Assembly: GCA_035529695.1 (NCBI GenBank)
Contig: DATKWD010000162.1
Span: 1 to 30,215, forward strand
Source of the DNA: DATKWD01 sp035529695
Lineage (GTDB): Bacteria; Actinomycetota; Acidimicrobiia; Acidimicrobiales; Salinilacustritrichaceae
DNA: 30,215 nt
Direction: 5' to 3'
Below, one piece after another: positions 7,343 through 15,039 of the stretch. The notes under the pieces are model-generated. The model saw only the letters and a list, made by a program, of their open reading frames with translations. It was not told where the DNA came from and ran no database searches. Each line of letters starts with the position of its first letter. Positions within the stretch are counted from its first letter, which is position 1. Position numbers and translations under genes: made by a program.

Positions 7343-7960
7343 TCAATCGGGTTTCCGCTCAGACGGTCCCGACAACTCGAACGCCTCGCGACCGGCGACG
7401 AGCCCGACGGCCGCGGCAGCCAGTGCGTCGGCCCACCACCACCCCCACAGCGTATTGAGGGCGAGGGCCACCAGAATCGACAGCGCCAGGCACCCGTCGA
7501 GGAACGTCATGCGCGCCTCGGCGACGAAGGGCTCGCTCTCCAAGGCCGTGCCGACCCGTCGCTTCCAGAACGCGAGCGTGAACATCACCAACGCGGTCAC
7601 CCCGAGGTAGGCGATCCCCCACGGCGAAGACTGTGGCTCGGTACCGAGCCACAGCGATCTGGCGCTGGCAAGCAGGAGGTAGACGCTCAGAACCCCGAAG
7701 GCCACGCCGACCAGCTGACTGGCTCGTTGATCACGAGCGTCACCACCCGCGCCGGCCATGTGCCACAGCACAACGAGCGAGGCGAACACCTCGACCAGCG
7801 AATCGAGACCGAACGCGACCAGCGCGAGAGAACCGGCTGCGATACCGAGACCGACCGTCACGAACACCTCGGCCAGGTTCCACGCGATCGTCGCCCGTTG
7901 CAGCATGCGGCCCGTTCGGGCGAGGTCGGTCACCGCGTGCATCCTGGCACCCATCAGCAC
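7343..7960 (-). CDS. Cation-efflux (CDF)-like integral membrane protein
   Basis: About 205 aa with some five or six hydrophobic helices. RATIAWNLAEVFVTVGLG, then FGLDSLVEVFASLVVLW and, near the end, EARMTFLDGCLALSILVALALN and WWWADALAAAAVGL follow the transmembrane pattern of cation diffusion facilitators, including the acidic GLDSxxE and FLDG/WADA positions corresponding to CDF metal-site helices. The cytoplasmic CDF C-terminal domain is absent, as in many short cation-transporter-like proteins. It might export Zn, Co or Fe, but the metal is unknown. The start may instead be the ATG at 7942; neither start has a convincing RBS. Confidence 0.75.
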   Translation of the reverse strand: MLMGARMHAVTDLARTGRMLQRATIAWNLAEVFVTVGLGIAAGSLALVAFGLDSLVEVFASLVVLWHMAGAGGDARDQRASQLVGVAFGVLSVYLLLASARSLWLGTEPQSSPWGIAYLGVTALVMFTLAFWKRRVGTALESEPFVAEARMTFLDGCLALSILVALALNTLWGWWWADALAAAAVGLVAGREAFELSGPSERKPD

Positions 7961-8054
7961 CCGGGCGGTTCGATCGCGTCAGCGCGGCGGACCCCTCCAT
8001 GTCACCGGACAGGCCGGCGGGCTGCCAGTCAACTGGGTGCTGCGCTGTCCCCCC

Positions 8055-9317
8055 TCACTCTCCAGCACCCAGACCGGCGCCGGCCACTTCGATGGTGGTT
8101 GCGACCCTGATGTCGCCTTCGAGGGTTCGGTGGACGGGGCACTTGTCGGCGATGGCTGCGAGCGAGTCGCGCTGATCGGCCGAGAGATCGCCGAACAGCT
8201 CGATGGTTCGCTCGATGAGATCGATCCTGCACGGAGAATCGTCGGGGTCGGCACAGTCGTCGGAATGCGTGCGGCTGTGCTCGAGCGTCACCCTCACGTG
8301 ATCGAGCGGCAGCTTCTTGCGGGTGGCGTACATGCGCAGCGTCATCGATGTGCACGCGCCGAGGCCGGCGAGCACGAGGTCATAGGGGTTGGGGCCGGTG
8401 TCATCGCCCATGCCGATGGGCTCATCGGCGACGAAGGTGTGCGTGCCGGCGGTGACCCGCTGTGCGAAGGCACCCGTGCCCGCTTCCTCGACGCTGACGA
8501 CCCCCTCGGCGAGCGCTCCCGCGTGTGACGTCTCGGCCGCCGGTTCGGGTACGGGCAGGTAGCGGCCGGCCCATGCAGCCAGGATCCGCGCGACGTAGGC
8601 GCTGTCGGCTGGATCGGTGAGGAGGTGGTCGGCGCTGTCGAGCGACACAAAGCTCTTCGGGTGCCTGGCGGCTTCGTAGATCCGGCGGGCGTGGTCGACG
8701 TCGACCAGATTGTCGACCGGCGAGTGCATGATGAGCAGCGCAGCGCCGAGGCTGCTGATCGCCCCGGCGAGCCGCAAGGTCGAGATGTCAGTGAGGAACT
8801 GACGCTTGACCCGAAACGACCGGCCGGCGAGTTCGACCTCGGCCTCGCCGTCTCGCTCGATCGCGGCCAGCGCGTCGGGCGTGAACACTTTGGCGACATG
8901 TGCAGGATCCGACGGCGCGGCAATCGTCGCGACCGCCGCCACTTCGGGGATCTGCCGAGCAGCGGCGAGCACGGCCGAGCCACCGAGGCTGTGACCTATC
9001 AGCAATGAGGGCGCCTCGTGGCGGTCGCGGAGCATGTCGGCGGCTGCGACGAGATCAGCCACGTTCGAACTGAAGTTGGTGTTCGCGAACTCACCCTCGC
9101 TCGACCCGAGCCCGGTGAAGTCGAAGCGCAACACACCGAAGCCTTCGGCAACGAGCCCGGCACTGATGCGGCTCGCCGCCGCGATGTCCTTGCTGCAGGT
9201 GAAGCAGTGGGCGAACAACGCGATCCCGCGCGGTGGTGCGGCCGGGAGATCGAGCCGCGCGGCGAGTTGCTCGCCGGTCGATCCGGGAAACGTGATCTTG
9301 TTGACCTTGACCGGCAT
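8055..9317 (-). CDS. Bifunctional alpha/beta hydrolase-OsmC fusion protein
   Basis: A 420-aa protein from the ATG at 9317 (MPVKVNK, with GAGAGGA upstream); the extension to 9368 is rejected because it adds basic residues and no RBS. Residues 1-255 form an alpha/beta hydrolase: the HCFTCSKD oxyanion region, GHSLGG with nucleophile Ser110, Asp near 202 in HSPVDN, and His231 in SADH. Residues about 270-420 form an OsmC/Ohr-type domain with Cys322 (GLGACTSMTLRMYA) and Cys393 (DKCPVHRTL), the redox cysteine pair of organic-hydroperoxide reductases. Such fusions are known in proteobacteria and actinobacteria. The likely role is detoxification of lipid or organic hydroperoxides, with the hydrolase releasing or processing an ester substrate; this coupling is inferred. 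Confidence 0.92.
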   Translation of the reverse strand: MPVKVNKITFPGSTGEQLAARLDLPAAPPRGIALFAHCFTCSKDIAAASRISAGLVAEGFGVLRFDFTGLGSSEGEFANTNFSSNVADLVAAADMLRDRHEAPSLLIGHSLGGSAVLAAARQIPEVAAVATIAAPSDPAHVAKVFTPDALAAIERDGEAEVELAGRSFRVKRQFLTDISTLRLAGAISSLGAALLIMHSPVDNLVDVDHARRIYEAARHPKSFVSLDSADHLLTDPADSAYVARILAAWAGRYLPVPEPAAETSHAGALAEGVVSVEEAGTGAFAQRVTAGTHTFVADEPIGMGDDTGPNPYDLVLAGLGACTSMTLRMYATRKKLPLDHVRVTLEHSRTHSDDCADPDDSPCRIDLIERTIELFGDLSADQRDSLAAIADKCPVHRTLEGDIRVATTIEVAGAGLGAGE

Positions 9318-9535
9318 GTCGAGTCCTCTCGAGGTTGACCCGGCCAACGTAGGGCGCCGACTCGGCACCGAGGTCGAAAGCCATCGACGGCATCGGCACC
9401 TTGGTCCAGGGCGGCTACAACAACACCCATCATCTCCGCAGGAGGGGCTGAGCGGCGTGCCTTCTCCGCGCCTGCAGGACTGACCGAGAGCGTCACCCGT
9501 CGAGCAGGCGAATCAGGACATGCGATCATTGACAG

Positions 9536-10393
9536 ATGGACCACATCGAAGACCGCCTCGGCCCACGCGATCTCGCCGAATGGCCCCGGCCGGCCGGCGA
9601 CGAGCACTACCGCAGTGACGGACGGCTCAAGAAGAAGTACTACGAGAAGGAACTCGAGCGGCTGCAGGAAGAACTGGTGAAGCTTCAGCACTGGGTGCAG
9701 AGCAGGGGCCTCAGGGTGCTGGTGATCTTCGAGGGGCGAGGATCGGCCGGCAAGGGCGGTGTCATCAAACGCATCAACGAACGGACCAGCCCTCGCATCG
9801 TGCGCACCGAGGCTCTGCCCAAACCCACCGAGCGCGAGGAGACCCAGTGGTACTTCCAGCGGTACGTGCCTCTCCTCCCTGCGGCTGGCGAGATCGTGCT
9901 GTTCGACCGCAGCTGGTACAACCGGTCCAATGTCGAATGGGTGATGGGGTTCTGCACCGAAGCGCAGCATCAGGAGTTCCTGCGCACCTGCCCCGAGTTC
10001 GAACGCATGATCGTGCGCAGCGGCATCATCATCGTCAAGTACTGGTTCTCGGTCAGTTACGAGGAACAGGAACGCCGGTTCATCGCCCGCAACGAGGAGC
10101 CGCTCAAGCGGTGGAAACTGTCGGACATGGACCTCGAGGAGCACCGCCTCTACGTGCGCTACTCGAAAGCCAAGGACACCACCTTCCAGTACACCGACAT
10201 CAAGCAGGCGCCCTGGTATGTCGTGCCCTCGGACTGCAAACGTCGAGCCCGACTCAACTGCATCAGCCACCTGCTGTCGATGATCCCCTACGAGGACATC
10301 GTCCCTGACCCGGTGGTCATCCCCGAGCGCGAAACCGAGCCGTACATACGGCCACCCCGATCTGACCAGACCTTCGTCGACCAGCTCTACTGA
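9536..10393 (+). CDS. ppk2: Polyphosphate kinase 2 family protein
   Basis: A 285-aa protein, the normal length for a one-domain PPK2. Signatures are the P-loop FEGRGSAGKGG (residues 65-75, Lys73), the R-T-x-A-L-x-K-P-T-E motif at 90-100, WYFQRYVPLLPAAGEIVLFDRSWYNRSNVE at 105-134 with Walker B Asp124, and the lid region around 185-215. PPK2 enzymes transfer phosphate between polyphosphate and nucleotides, mostly making GTP or ATP from polyphosphate. One oddity is that the usual FEGRDxAGKGG has Gly69 in place of the conserved Asp, so activity or metal binding may differ. The start ATG at 9536 has no clear SD. The P-type ATPase begins 12 bases after the stop, so the two are probably co-transcribed. 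Confidence 0.93.
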   Translation: MDHIEDRLGPRDLAEWPRPAGDEHYRSDGRLKKKYYEKELERLQEELVKLQHWVQSRGLRVLVIFEGRGSAGKGGVIKRINERTSPRIVRTEALPKPTEREETQWYFQRYVPLLPAAGEIVLFDRSWYNRSNVEWVMGFCTEAQHQEFLRTCPEFERMIVRSGIIIVKYWFSVSYEEQERRFIARNEEPLKRWKLSDMDLEEHRLYVRYSKAKDTTFQYTDIKQAPWYVVPSDCKRRARLNCISHLLSMIPYEDIVPDPVVIPERETEPYIRPPRSDQTFVDQLY

Positions 10394-10405
10394 TCTCACC
10401 CCCCA

Positions 10406-12811
10406 ATGCCGCTGCCCAGCCGACCGTCGTCGCGGCTGCTCGACGGGCTCGGAGGCCTGACCGCAGACGAGATCGCGGCGCGGGTGGCGGCCGGCCAGGT
10501 CAACAAGGTCGACGACTCGTCGTCACGCTCGCTGGGCGAGATCGTGCGGGACAACGTCCTCACCCGATTCAACGCGATCGTCGCCGCCCTCGCCGTCGTG
10601 ATCATCGTGGTCGGAGAGCTTCGAGACGCTTTGTTCGCACTCGTGATGGTGTCGAACGCGGTCATCGGCATCGCTCAGGAGCTCCGATCGAAGGCGACAC
10701 TCGACCGTCTCAGCCTGGTCGCAGCATCGAACATCCGGGTCATGCGCGACGGCGCCGAGACCGAGATCGCCCGCGATCGCATCGTCCTCGACGAGGTGGT
10801 GATCCTGGCGCCGGGTGACCAGGTGGTCGTCGACGGGCCGGTGCTCACCGCGGACGAGCTCTCGATCGACGAGTCGCTGCTGACCGGCGAGGCCGATGCC
10901 GTACACAAGAGCCGCGATGACGGGGTGCTCTCAGGCAGCTTCGTGGTCGCCGGCAACGGCCTCATGCGGGCCGAAGCCATCGGTGACGACTCGTACGCCG
11001 CGACGCTGGCACGGGAAGCGAAGAAGTTCCGGCGGCCCAAGTCCGAACTCGAGCGCGGCATCGACCTGATCCTGCGGGTCGTCACATGGCTGATCGTCCC
11101 GACGGGCATCGGGTTGTTCCTCGCGCAGCACTACGGCGAGAACGATCCGATCCGCCTCTCGCTGGTCGGCACCGTGGCCGGCGTCGTCGCGCTCGTCCCA
11201 CAAGGACTCGTCCTGCTGCTGAGCATGGCCCAAGCGGTCGCGGTGATCCGCCTCGGACGCCAACATGTGCTCGTCCAGCAGTTGCAGGCGGTCGAGACAC
11301 TGGCCAGGGTCACGCTGCTCGCCACCGACAAGACCGGCACCCTGACCACCGGCGCCGTGGATGTCGAGGACATCGAGGTGTGGGACGACGACGTCGACGA
11401 CGCGTTGGCCGCGATGGCGGCGACGGACGAACGACCGGATCCGACGATGGCTGCCATCGCCGCCGCGCGCCCCCACGACCCCGGCTGGGCAGCGGTCGAA
11501 CGCATCCCGTTCGCCTCGGCGTACAAGTACAGCGCGGTCGCGTACGGCCCATCGGGTGCCTGGTATCTCGGCGCGCCCGAGGTCCTGCTCGGGGCCGACA
11601 GCGAGCAGCTTGCCCGGGCTCAAGCGCTCGCTGCAGACGGCAGACGCGTGTTGGTCGTGGGTCGTACCAGCACCCTCGCGCCGGCCGGTGTCGTCCCCGA
11701 CGACCTCGTTCCCGCCGGGCTCGTCGTGTGCACCGACGAGGTACGCGACGACGCCGCCGAGACGATCGCCTACTTCGGACGCGAGCAGGTGGTCACCAAG
11801 GTCATCTCGGGCGACAATCCGCGAACCGTGGCCGCGATCGCTGCTCGATGTGGGGTACCGAACGCCGACCGATGGGTGGATGCTCGCGACCTGCCCGACG
11901 TCGAAGACGGTGAGGCCCTCGCAGACCGGGCAGCCGAGGTCGCGGTGTTCGGACGCGTGACCCCCGAGGTGAAGCGGTCGTTGGTTCGCGTCGCGCAAGC
12001 ACGGGGCGAGGTCGTTGCGATGACCGGTGACGGCGTCAACGACACGCTCGCCCTCAAGGACGCCGACCTGGGGATCGCAATGGGCGCCGGCACCTCCGCA
12101 GCCAAGGCCGTCGCCGAGGTGGTGCTGCTCGACAACCGCTTCTCGACGCTGCCCGGGGTCGTCGCCGAGGGCCGGCGGGTGATCGCCAACATCGAGCGCG
12201 TCGCTCGCCTGTTCCTCACCAAGACCGTGTGGGCCGCGACGATCGCGGTGATCGTCGGGTTGGCGACGACCAGCTATCCGCTGCTGCCTCGACAACTCAC
12301 GGTGATCGACAGCCTCACGATCGGGATCCCGGGGTTCGTCCTCAGCTTTCAGTCGAGTCACGAGCCGGCACGCACCGGCTTCATCCCGAGGGTGCTGCGC
12401 TTCTCGGTGCCGGTCGGCCTGATCATGGGGATCGCCGCAATGGTCGCCTTCTCGGTGACTCGCAGCAGCCTCGTCGGCGCCGACCGGACCGCGGCTCAGA
12501 GCATCGCCACCCTCGTCCTCAGCGCCCTCGGGTTGATCGCACTCGCCGAGCTCATGCGCCCGATGGACCGTCTCCGCCTCGCGCTGCTCGCCGCGCTCGT
12601 CGCCGGACTCGTCGCCGCCTTCACCGTGCCGCCGATCGCTGACTTCTTCGTGCTCGAGATCCCCGGGGCCGGTGCGGATGCGGTGGCGGCCGTGACCATC
12701 GTCGCCGGCGGCGCAGCCATCGTCGCAATGGTGCGCCACGAGGAGTTGACCACCCGACGACTCGCGGCCATCGGCGAACGAATACGCAGTCGCACCCGGC
12801 AGAACGCGTGA
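10406..12811 (+). CDS. P-type cation-translocating ATPase (CtpE-like)
   Basis: A 801-aa P-type ATPase with all core motifs: TGEA at 160-163 (actuator, normally TGES), phosphorylated Asp308 in DKTGTLT, N-domain KYSAVAY and LGAPE, and TGDGVND at 540-546. The membrane part has about ten helices, two pairs before the P-domain and six after (from LFLTKTVWAATIAVIVGL to the C-terminus). Overall form, including the short N-terminus without metal-binding domains and the GVVALVPQGLVLLLSMAQA helix 4, resembles mycobacterial CtpE and other HAD-IC cation ATPases; CtpE has been linked to calcium uptake. Helix 4 has PQGL (Gln266) where most relatives have PEGL. The ion is not certain. It is immediately downstream of ppk2. 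Confidence 0.93.
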   Translation: MPLPSRPSSRLLDGLGGLTADEIAARVAAGQVNKVDDSSSRSLGEIVRDNVLTRFNAIVAALAVVIIVVGELRDALFALVMVSNAVIGIAQELRSKATLDRLSLVAASNIRVMRDGAETEIARDRIVLDEVVILAPGDQVVVDGPVLTADELSIDESLLTGEADAVHKSRDDGVLSGSFVVAGNGLMRAEAIGDDSYAATLAREAKKFRRPKSELERGIDLILRVVTWLIVPTGIGLFLAQHYGENDPIRLSLVGTVAGVVALVPQGLVLLLSMAQAVAVIRLGRQHVLVQQLQAVETLARVTLLATDKTGTLTTGAVDVEDIEVWDDDVDDALAAMAATDERPDPTMAAIAAARPHDPGWAAVERIPFASAYKYSAVAYGPSGAWYLGAPEVLLGADSEQLARAQALAADGRRVLVVGRTSTLAPAGVVPDDLVPAGLVVCTDEVRDDAAETIAYFGREQVVTKVISGDNPRTVAAIAARCGVPNADRWVDARDLPDVEDGEALADRAAEVAVFGRVTPEVKRSLVRVAQARGEVVAMTGDGVNDTLALKDADLGIAMGAGTSAAKAVAEVVLLDNRFSTLPGVVAEGRRVIANIERVARLFLTKTVWAATIAVIVGLATTSYPLLPRQLTVIDSLTIGIPGFVLSFQSSHEPARTGFIPRVLRFSVPVGLIMGIAAMVAFSVTRSSLVGADRTAAQSIATLVLSALGLIALAELMRPMDRLRLALLAALVAGLVAAFTVPPIADFFVLEIPGAGADAVAAVTIVAGGAAIVAMVRHEELTTRRLAAIGERIRSRTRQNA

Positions 12812-12863
12812 GGCACGCTCGACCGCTGACCCCCGCCAAGCGCCGAGCCGCCGCACCCCACCA

Positions 12864-12913
12864 GGATCCTTGTTGCTCTACGGCCAATTATTGGCCGTAG
12901 AGCAACGAAGATC
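12864..12913 (+). repeat. 50-nt dispersed palindromic element, copy A
   Basis: The best-paired copy. With two flanking bases each side, 26-nt arms (12862-12887 and 12891-12916) pair with only two mismatches around a TTA loop. The ends are GGATCCTTGTTG and GAGCAACGAAGATC. It sits between the convergent ends of the P-type ATPase and the FAD oxidoreductase, where its RNA hairpin could also act as a bidirectional terminator, although no U-run follows. Confidence 0.92.
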
Positions 12914-12983
12914 CTGTCGTTTCGAGGCCGCTCGTCTCAGCGGGCGCACCGACGGCCGCGTCAGAGGGATCCGTCATTCGATC

Positions 12984-14222
12984 TCAACGGCGTCGAGAGG
13001 CGTGCTCGTCGAGATGGTTCATCAGATGGGCCGACAGGTCTTGGGCGTCGGGTCCGACGCCGTCGAGGAAGCTCGACTTGCGGCGGCGCATGAAGGGGAG
13101 GCCGAGCGCATACATGCCGGGCTGGGACATGACGCCGCCGTCGTGAACGATCGCCCCCCTGCGGTCGAGCAGATGTTCGTCGAGCCACGGGTAGTTCGGA
13201 GCGAAGCCGGTCGCCCAGACGACCGTCGAGAAGTCGTCGAGGCTCAGCGTGTTGCGGGGTGTGGGGACGACGGTCGCGGCGGGGCGGTCGGCCGGAGCGA
13301 CCTCGGGATCGAGACCGCGCGTCCGGGCGTGATCGTCGATCTCGTCGAGCAGACGACCGAGCTTCAGATCCGCCGATGCGCAGTGATTGGCGAGCGAACC
13401 CGAGAACTGTGCGGTGTGGCCATCGACGCCGACGAGCCGTCCGACGACGCCGACACCGGACTCCTGGAGCGCATTGAGATCGAGTGTCCGGTGCTCGGGC
13501 GTGCCGACGAGTTGGAGCGATGGGAGTCGGCGCGCCCGGGCGAGGTCCTCGACCTCGTCGTAGCGGTCGTCGAGGAGGCCGAGGGTGTCCATCCACCAGT
13601 GGATGTCCATGCCTCGATAGGTGCGGGGAAGGCGGATGTGTTCGCCGACGGCGAGGGTGACCTCGGCGCCACTGCGGGCGAGTTCGTCGGCCAGCTGGGC
13701 CCCCGATGCCGATGCCCCGACCACCAGGACCCGCCCTTCGACGTCGGAGGAGTTGCGGTAGTGGATGGGGGCGAGTTGCCGGATGTGTGGGGGCAGATCG
13801 GCCGCGATGGCCGGGATCTTCGGGGTGCTGCACGCACCGGTGGCGATGACGACTGATCGGCAGCCGATCGGTCCTTGGTCGGTGGTGACCACGTAGCCGT
13901 CGGGACCGGCGGCGACCGATTCGACCGACGTGCCTGTCCGCACCGGCGCATCGATCGCACGGCGGTAGTCCGAGAGGAACGTCGCCACCTCGGCGGCGGT
14001 CATGTAGCCGTCGGGGTCGTCGCCCCGGTAGCTGAATCCGGGGAGCCGAGTGAGCCAGTTGGGGGTGAGGAGTCGGAGTGAGTCCCACCGTTCCGAGCGC
14101 CACGAGTTGGCGACCTCGGATCGTTCGAGCACCACGTGGTCGATCGAGCTCTCGGTGAGGCACTTGCTCATGGCCAGCCCTGCTTGTCCGGCGCCGATGA
14201 TCGTGACCGTGGTGCTCTGCAT
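12984..14222 (-). CDS. FAD/NAD(P)-dependent oxidoreductase (flavin monooxygenase-like)
   Basis: A 412-aa protein. The frame is open to 14708, but the start at 14222 (MQSTTVTIIG) puts the FAD motif GAGQAG at residues 10-15, exactly at the N-terminus as expected, with GGAG upstream. A second dinucleotide fold (VVGASASGAQLADELA, 168-182) would bind NAD(P)H, and VIATGA (125-130) and VVWATGFAPNYPWL (about 340-355) are the ATG motifs of flavin monooxygenases and CzcO-like proteins. The likely reaction is NADPH-dependent oxygenation or reduction of an unknown small substrate. The gene follows the OsmC gene by 44 bases and is likely its operon partner, which points to a redox or electrophile-stress role. 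Confidence 0.9.
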   Translation of the reverse strand: MQSTTVTIIGAGQAGLAMSKCLTESSIDHVVLERSEVANSWRSERWDSLRLLTPNWLTRLPGFSYRGDDPDGYMTAAEVATFLSDYRRAIDAPVRTGTSVESVAAGPDGYVVTTDQGPIGCRSVVIATGACSTPKIPAIAADLPPHIRQLAPIHYRNSSDVEGRVLVVGASASGAQLADELARSGAEVTLAVGEHIRLPRTYRGMDIHWWMDTLGLLDDRYDEVEDLARARRLPSLQLVGTPEHRTLDLNALQESGVGVVGRLVGVDGHTAQFSGSLANHCASADLKLGRLLDEIDDHARTRGLDPEVAPADRPAATVVPTPRNTLSLDDFSTVVWATGFAPNYPWLDEHLLDRRGAIVHDGGVMSQPGMYALGLPFMRRRKSSFLDGVGPDAQDLSAHLMNHLDEHASRRR

Positions 14223-14266
14223 GGGACTCACTCCGCCCTTCTTCGTTGCTCGCTGCCGAACTCGTC

Positions 14267-14830
14267 TCAGACGACCTTGACGGTGACGTTGGTGGGGTTG
14301 GTCACGACGTCGAACACCGTCGACCGCTTCTGCGACTGGGCCACGACGGCCTCGATCTCCTCGCGGGTGGCGTCGGCATCGATCTCGTAGCTGACGTCGA
14401 TGCCGCCGAAGCCGTTGCGGACCTCGGGGTCGATGCCGAGGATGCCGGCGAGGTCGAGGTTGCCCTCGACGGTGGCCTTGACCGAGCGGAGCTGAATGCC
14501 CCGGTTCTGCGCGACCGAGGCGACGCCGGCGGTCAGGCAGCCGGCCAGGCCGATGAGGACCATCTCGGGCGGGGTCGGACCGTTGTCGGCCGACGAGAAC
14601 ACCTCGGGGTGGTCGGTGTCGACCGAGTAGGTCTGGCGGTGCGACTGCGGCGCGCCGACGCCGAAGAAGTCCTTGACCGAGGTGCGGCTGTGGGTGCCCC
14701 GCACCCACTCGTTGTTCGCCGTGAAGGTGAACTGGGCTGCCGCGGGGGTCGCTGTCATGGCCTCACGGGCGTGCATGAGGTGGGCGACGTCGACGCCATT
14801 GTCAGCTGCGGTTGCTTCGGTGATGCTCAT
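14267..14830 (-). CDS. OsmC-family protein (single-cysteine type)
   Basis: A 187-aa protein; the ATG at 14830 has AGGAGA six bases upstream, while the frame extension to 14881 lacks support. The OsmC fold is recognisable from DTDHPEVFSSADNGPTPPEMV, the helix LIGLAGCLTAGVASVAQNRG with its conserved Cys, the central RSVKATVEGNLDL strand, and the ending VFDVVTNPTNVTV. The second redox Cys of Ohr/OsmC peroxidases is replaced in this ending, as in many single-Cys paralogues, so direct peroxidase activity is doubtful. It is upstream of and probably co-transcribed with the FAD oxidoreductase. Three 11-bp direct repeats lie about 80-112 bases upstream of its start. Confidence 0.9.
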   Translation of the reverse strand: MSITEATAADNGVDVAHLMHAREAMTATPAAAQFTFTANNEWVRGTHSRTSVKDFFGVGAPQSHRQTYSVDTDHPEVFSSADNGPTPPEMVLIGLAGCLTAGVASVAQNRGIQLRSVKATVEGNLDLAGILGIDPEVRNGFGGIDVSYEIDADATREEIEAVVAQSQKRSTVFDVVTNPTNVTVKVV

Positions 14831-14909
14831 TGGATTGTCTCCTGTGGTGTGGCTCGCGTGGCGAGCTGGTGTGTGTTGCATTCACCATCCTCCGAACCGC
14901 TCCCTGAGG

Positions 14910-14942
14910 CTTGGAGGACTCGTGGAGACGACGTGGAGACGG
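14910..14942 (-). promoter_or_regulatory. Three tandem 11-bp direct repeats, candidate OmpR/PhoB-type operator
   Basis: Consecutive 11-mers on the plus strand are CTTGGAGGACT (14910), CGTGGAGACGA (14921) and CGTGGAGACGG (14932). The last two differ at one position. Eleven-bp periodic direct repeats are the usual site form for OmpR/PhoB winged-helix regulators. The array is upstream of the osmC-oxidoreductase pair and close to the 3' end of the gene for a large wHTH-AAA regulator. Confidence 0.55.
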
Positions 14943-15014
14943 CCGGCGCCAGTGTTGGCGTGGGGTTCGGGGCCTTCTTCTCGGCGCGACGTTCGACCAG
15001 GACACGTTCGAGCA

Positions 15015-15039
15015 GACCCACCCGACGTGCGGGTGGGTC
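15015..15039 (-). terminator. Stem-loop overlapping the regulator stop codon
   Basis: GACCCACCCG (15015-15024) pairs perfectly with CGGGTGGGTC (15030-15039) around a five-base loop. It overlaps the TGA of the 1011-aa regulator (15038-15040). No U-run follows on the minus strand, so it would be a U-less terminator or a 3'-end stabiliser. Confidence 0.5.

Noticed and set aside
5444..8110. An 888-codon plus-strand open frame
   Set aside because: It runs antisense across three or four well-supported minus-strand genes (CoA-transferase, coiled coil, CDF) and is a GC-bias shadow with His/Arg/Gly-rich, unfolded composition.
10931..12856. A 641-codon minus-strand open frame
   Set aside because: It is antisense to the P-type ATPase, whose motifs are all intact.
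14238..14250. TTCTTCGTTGCTC as a fourth palindromic element
   Set aside because: Only one degenerate half is present, so it is recorded as a possible relic and not annotated.
14223..14708. 5' extension of the FAD oxidoreductase frame
   Set aside because: It overlaps the OsmC gene on the same strand in another frame, has shadow-like composition, and the GxGxxG at the N-terminus places the start at 14222.
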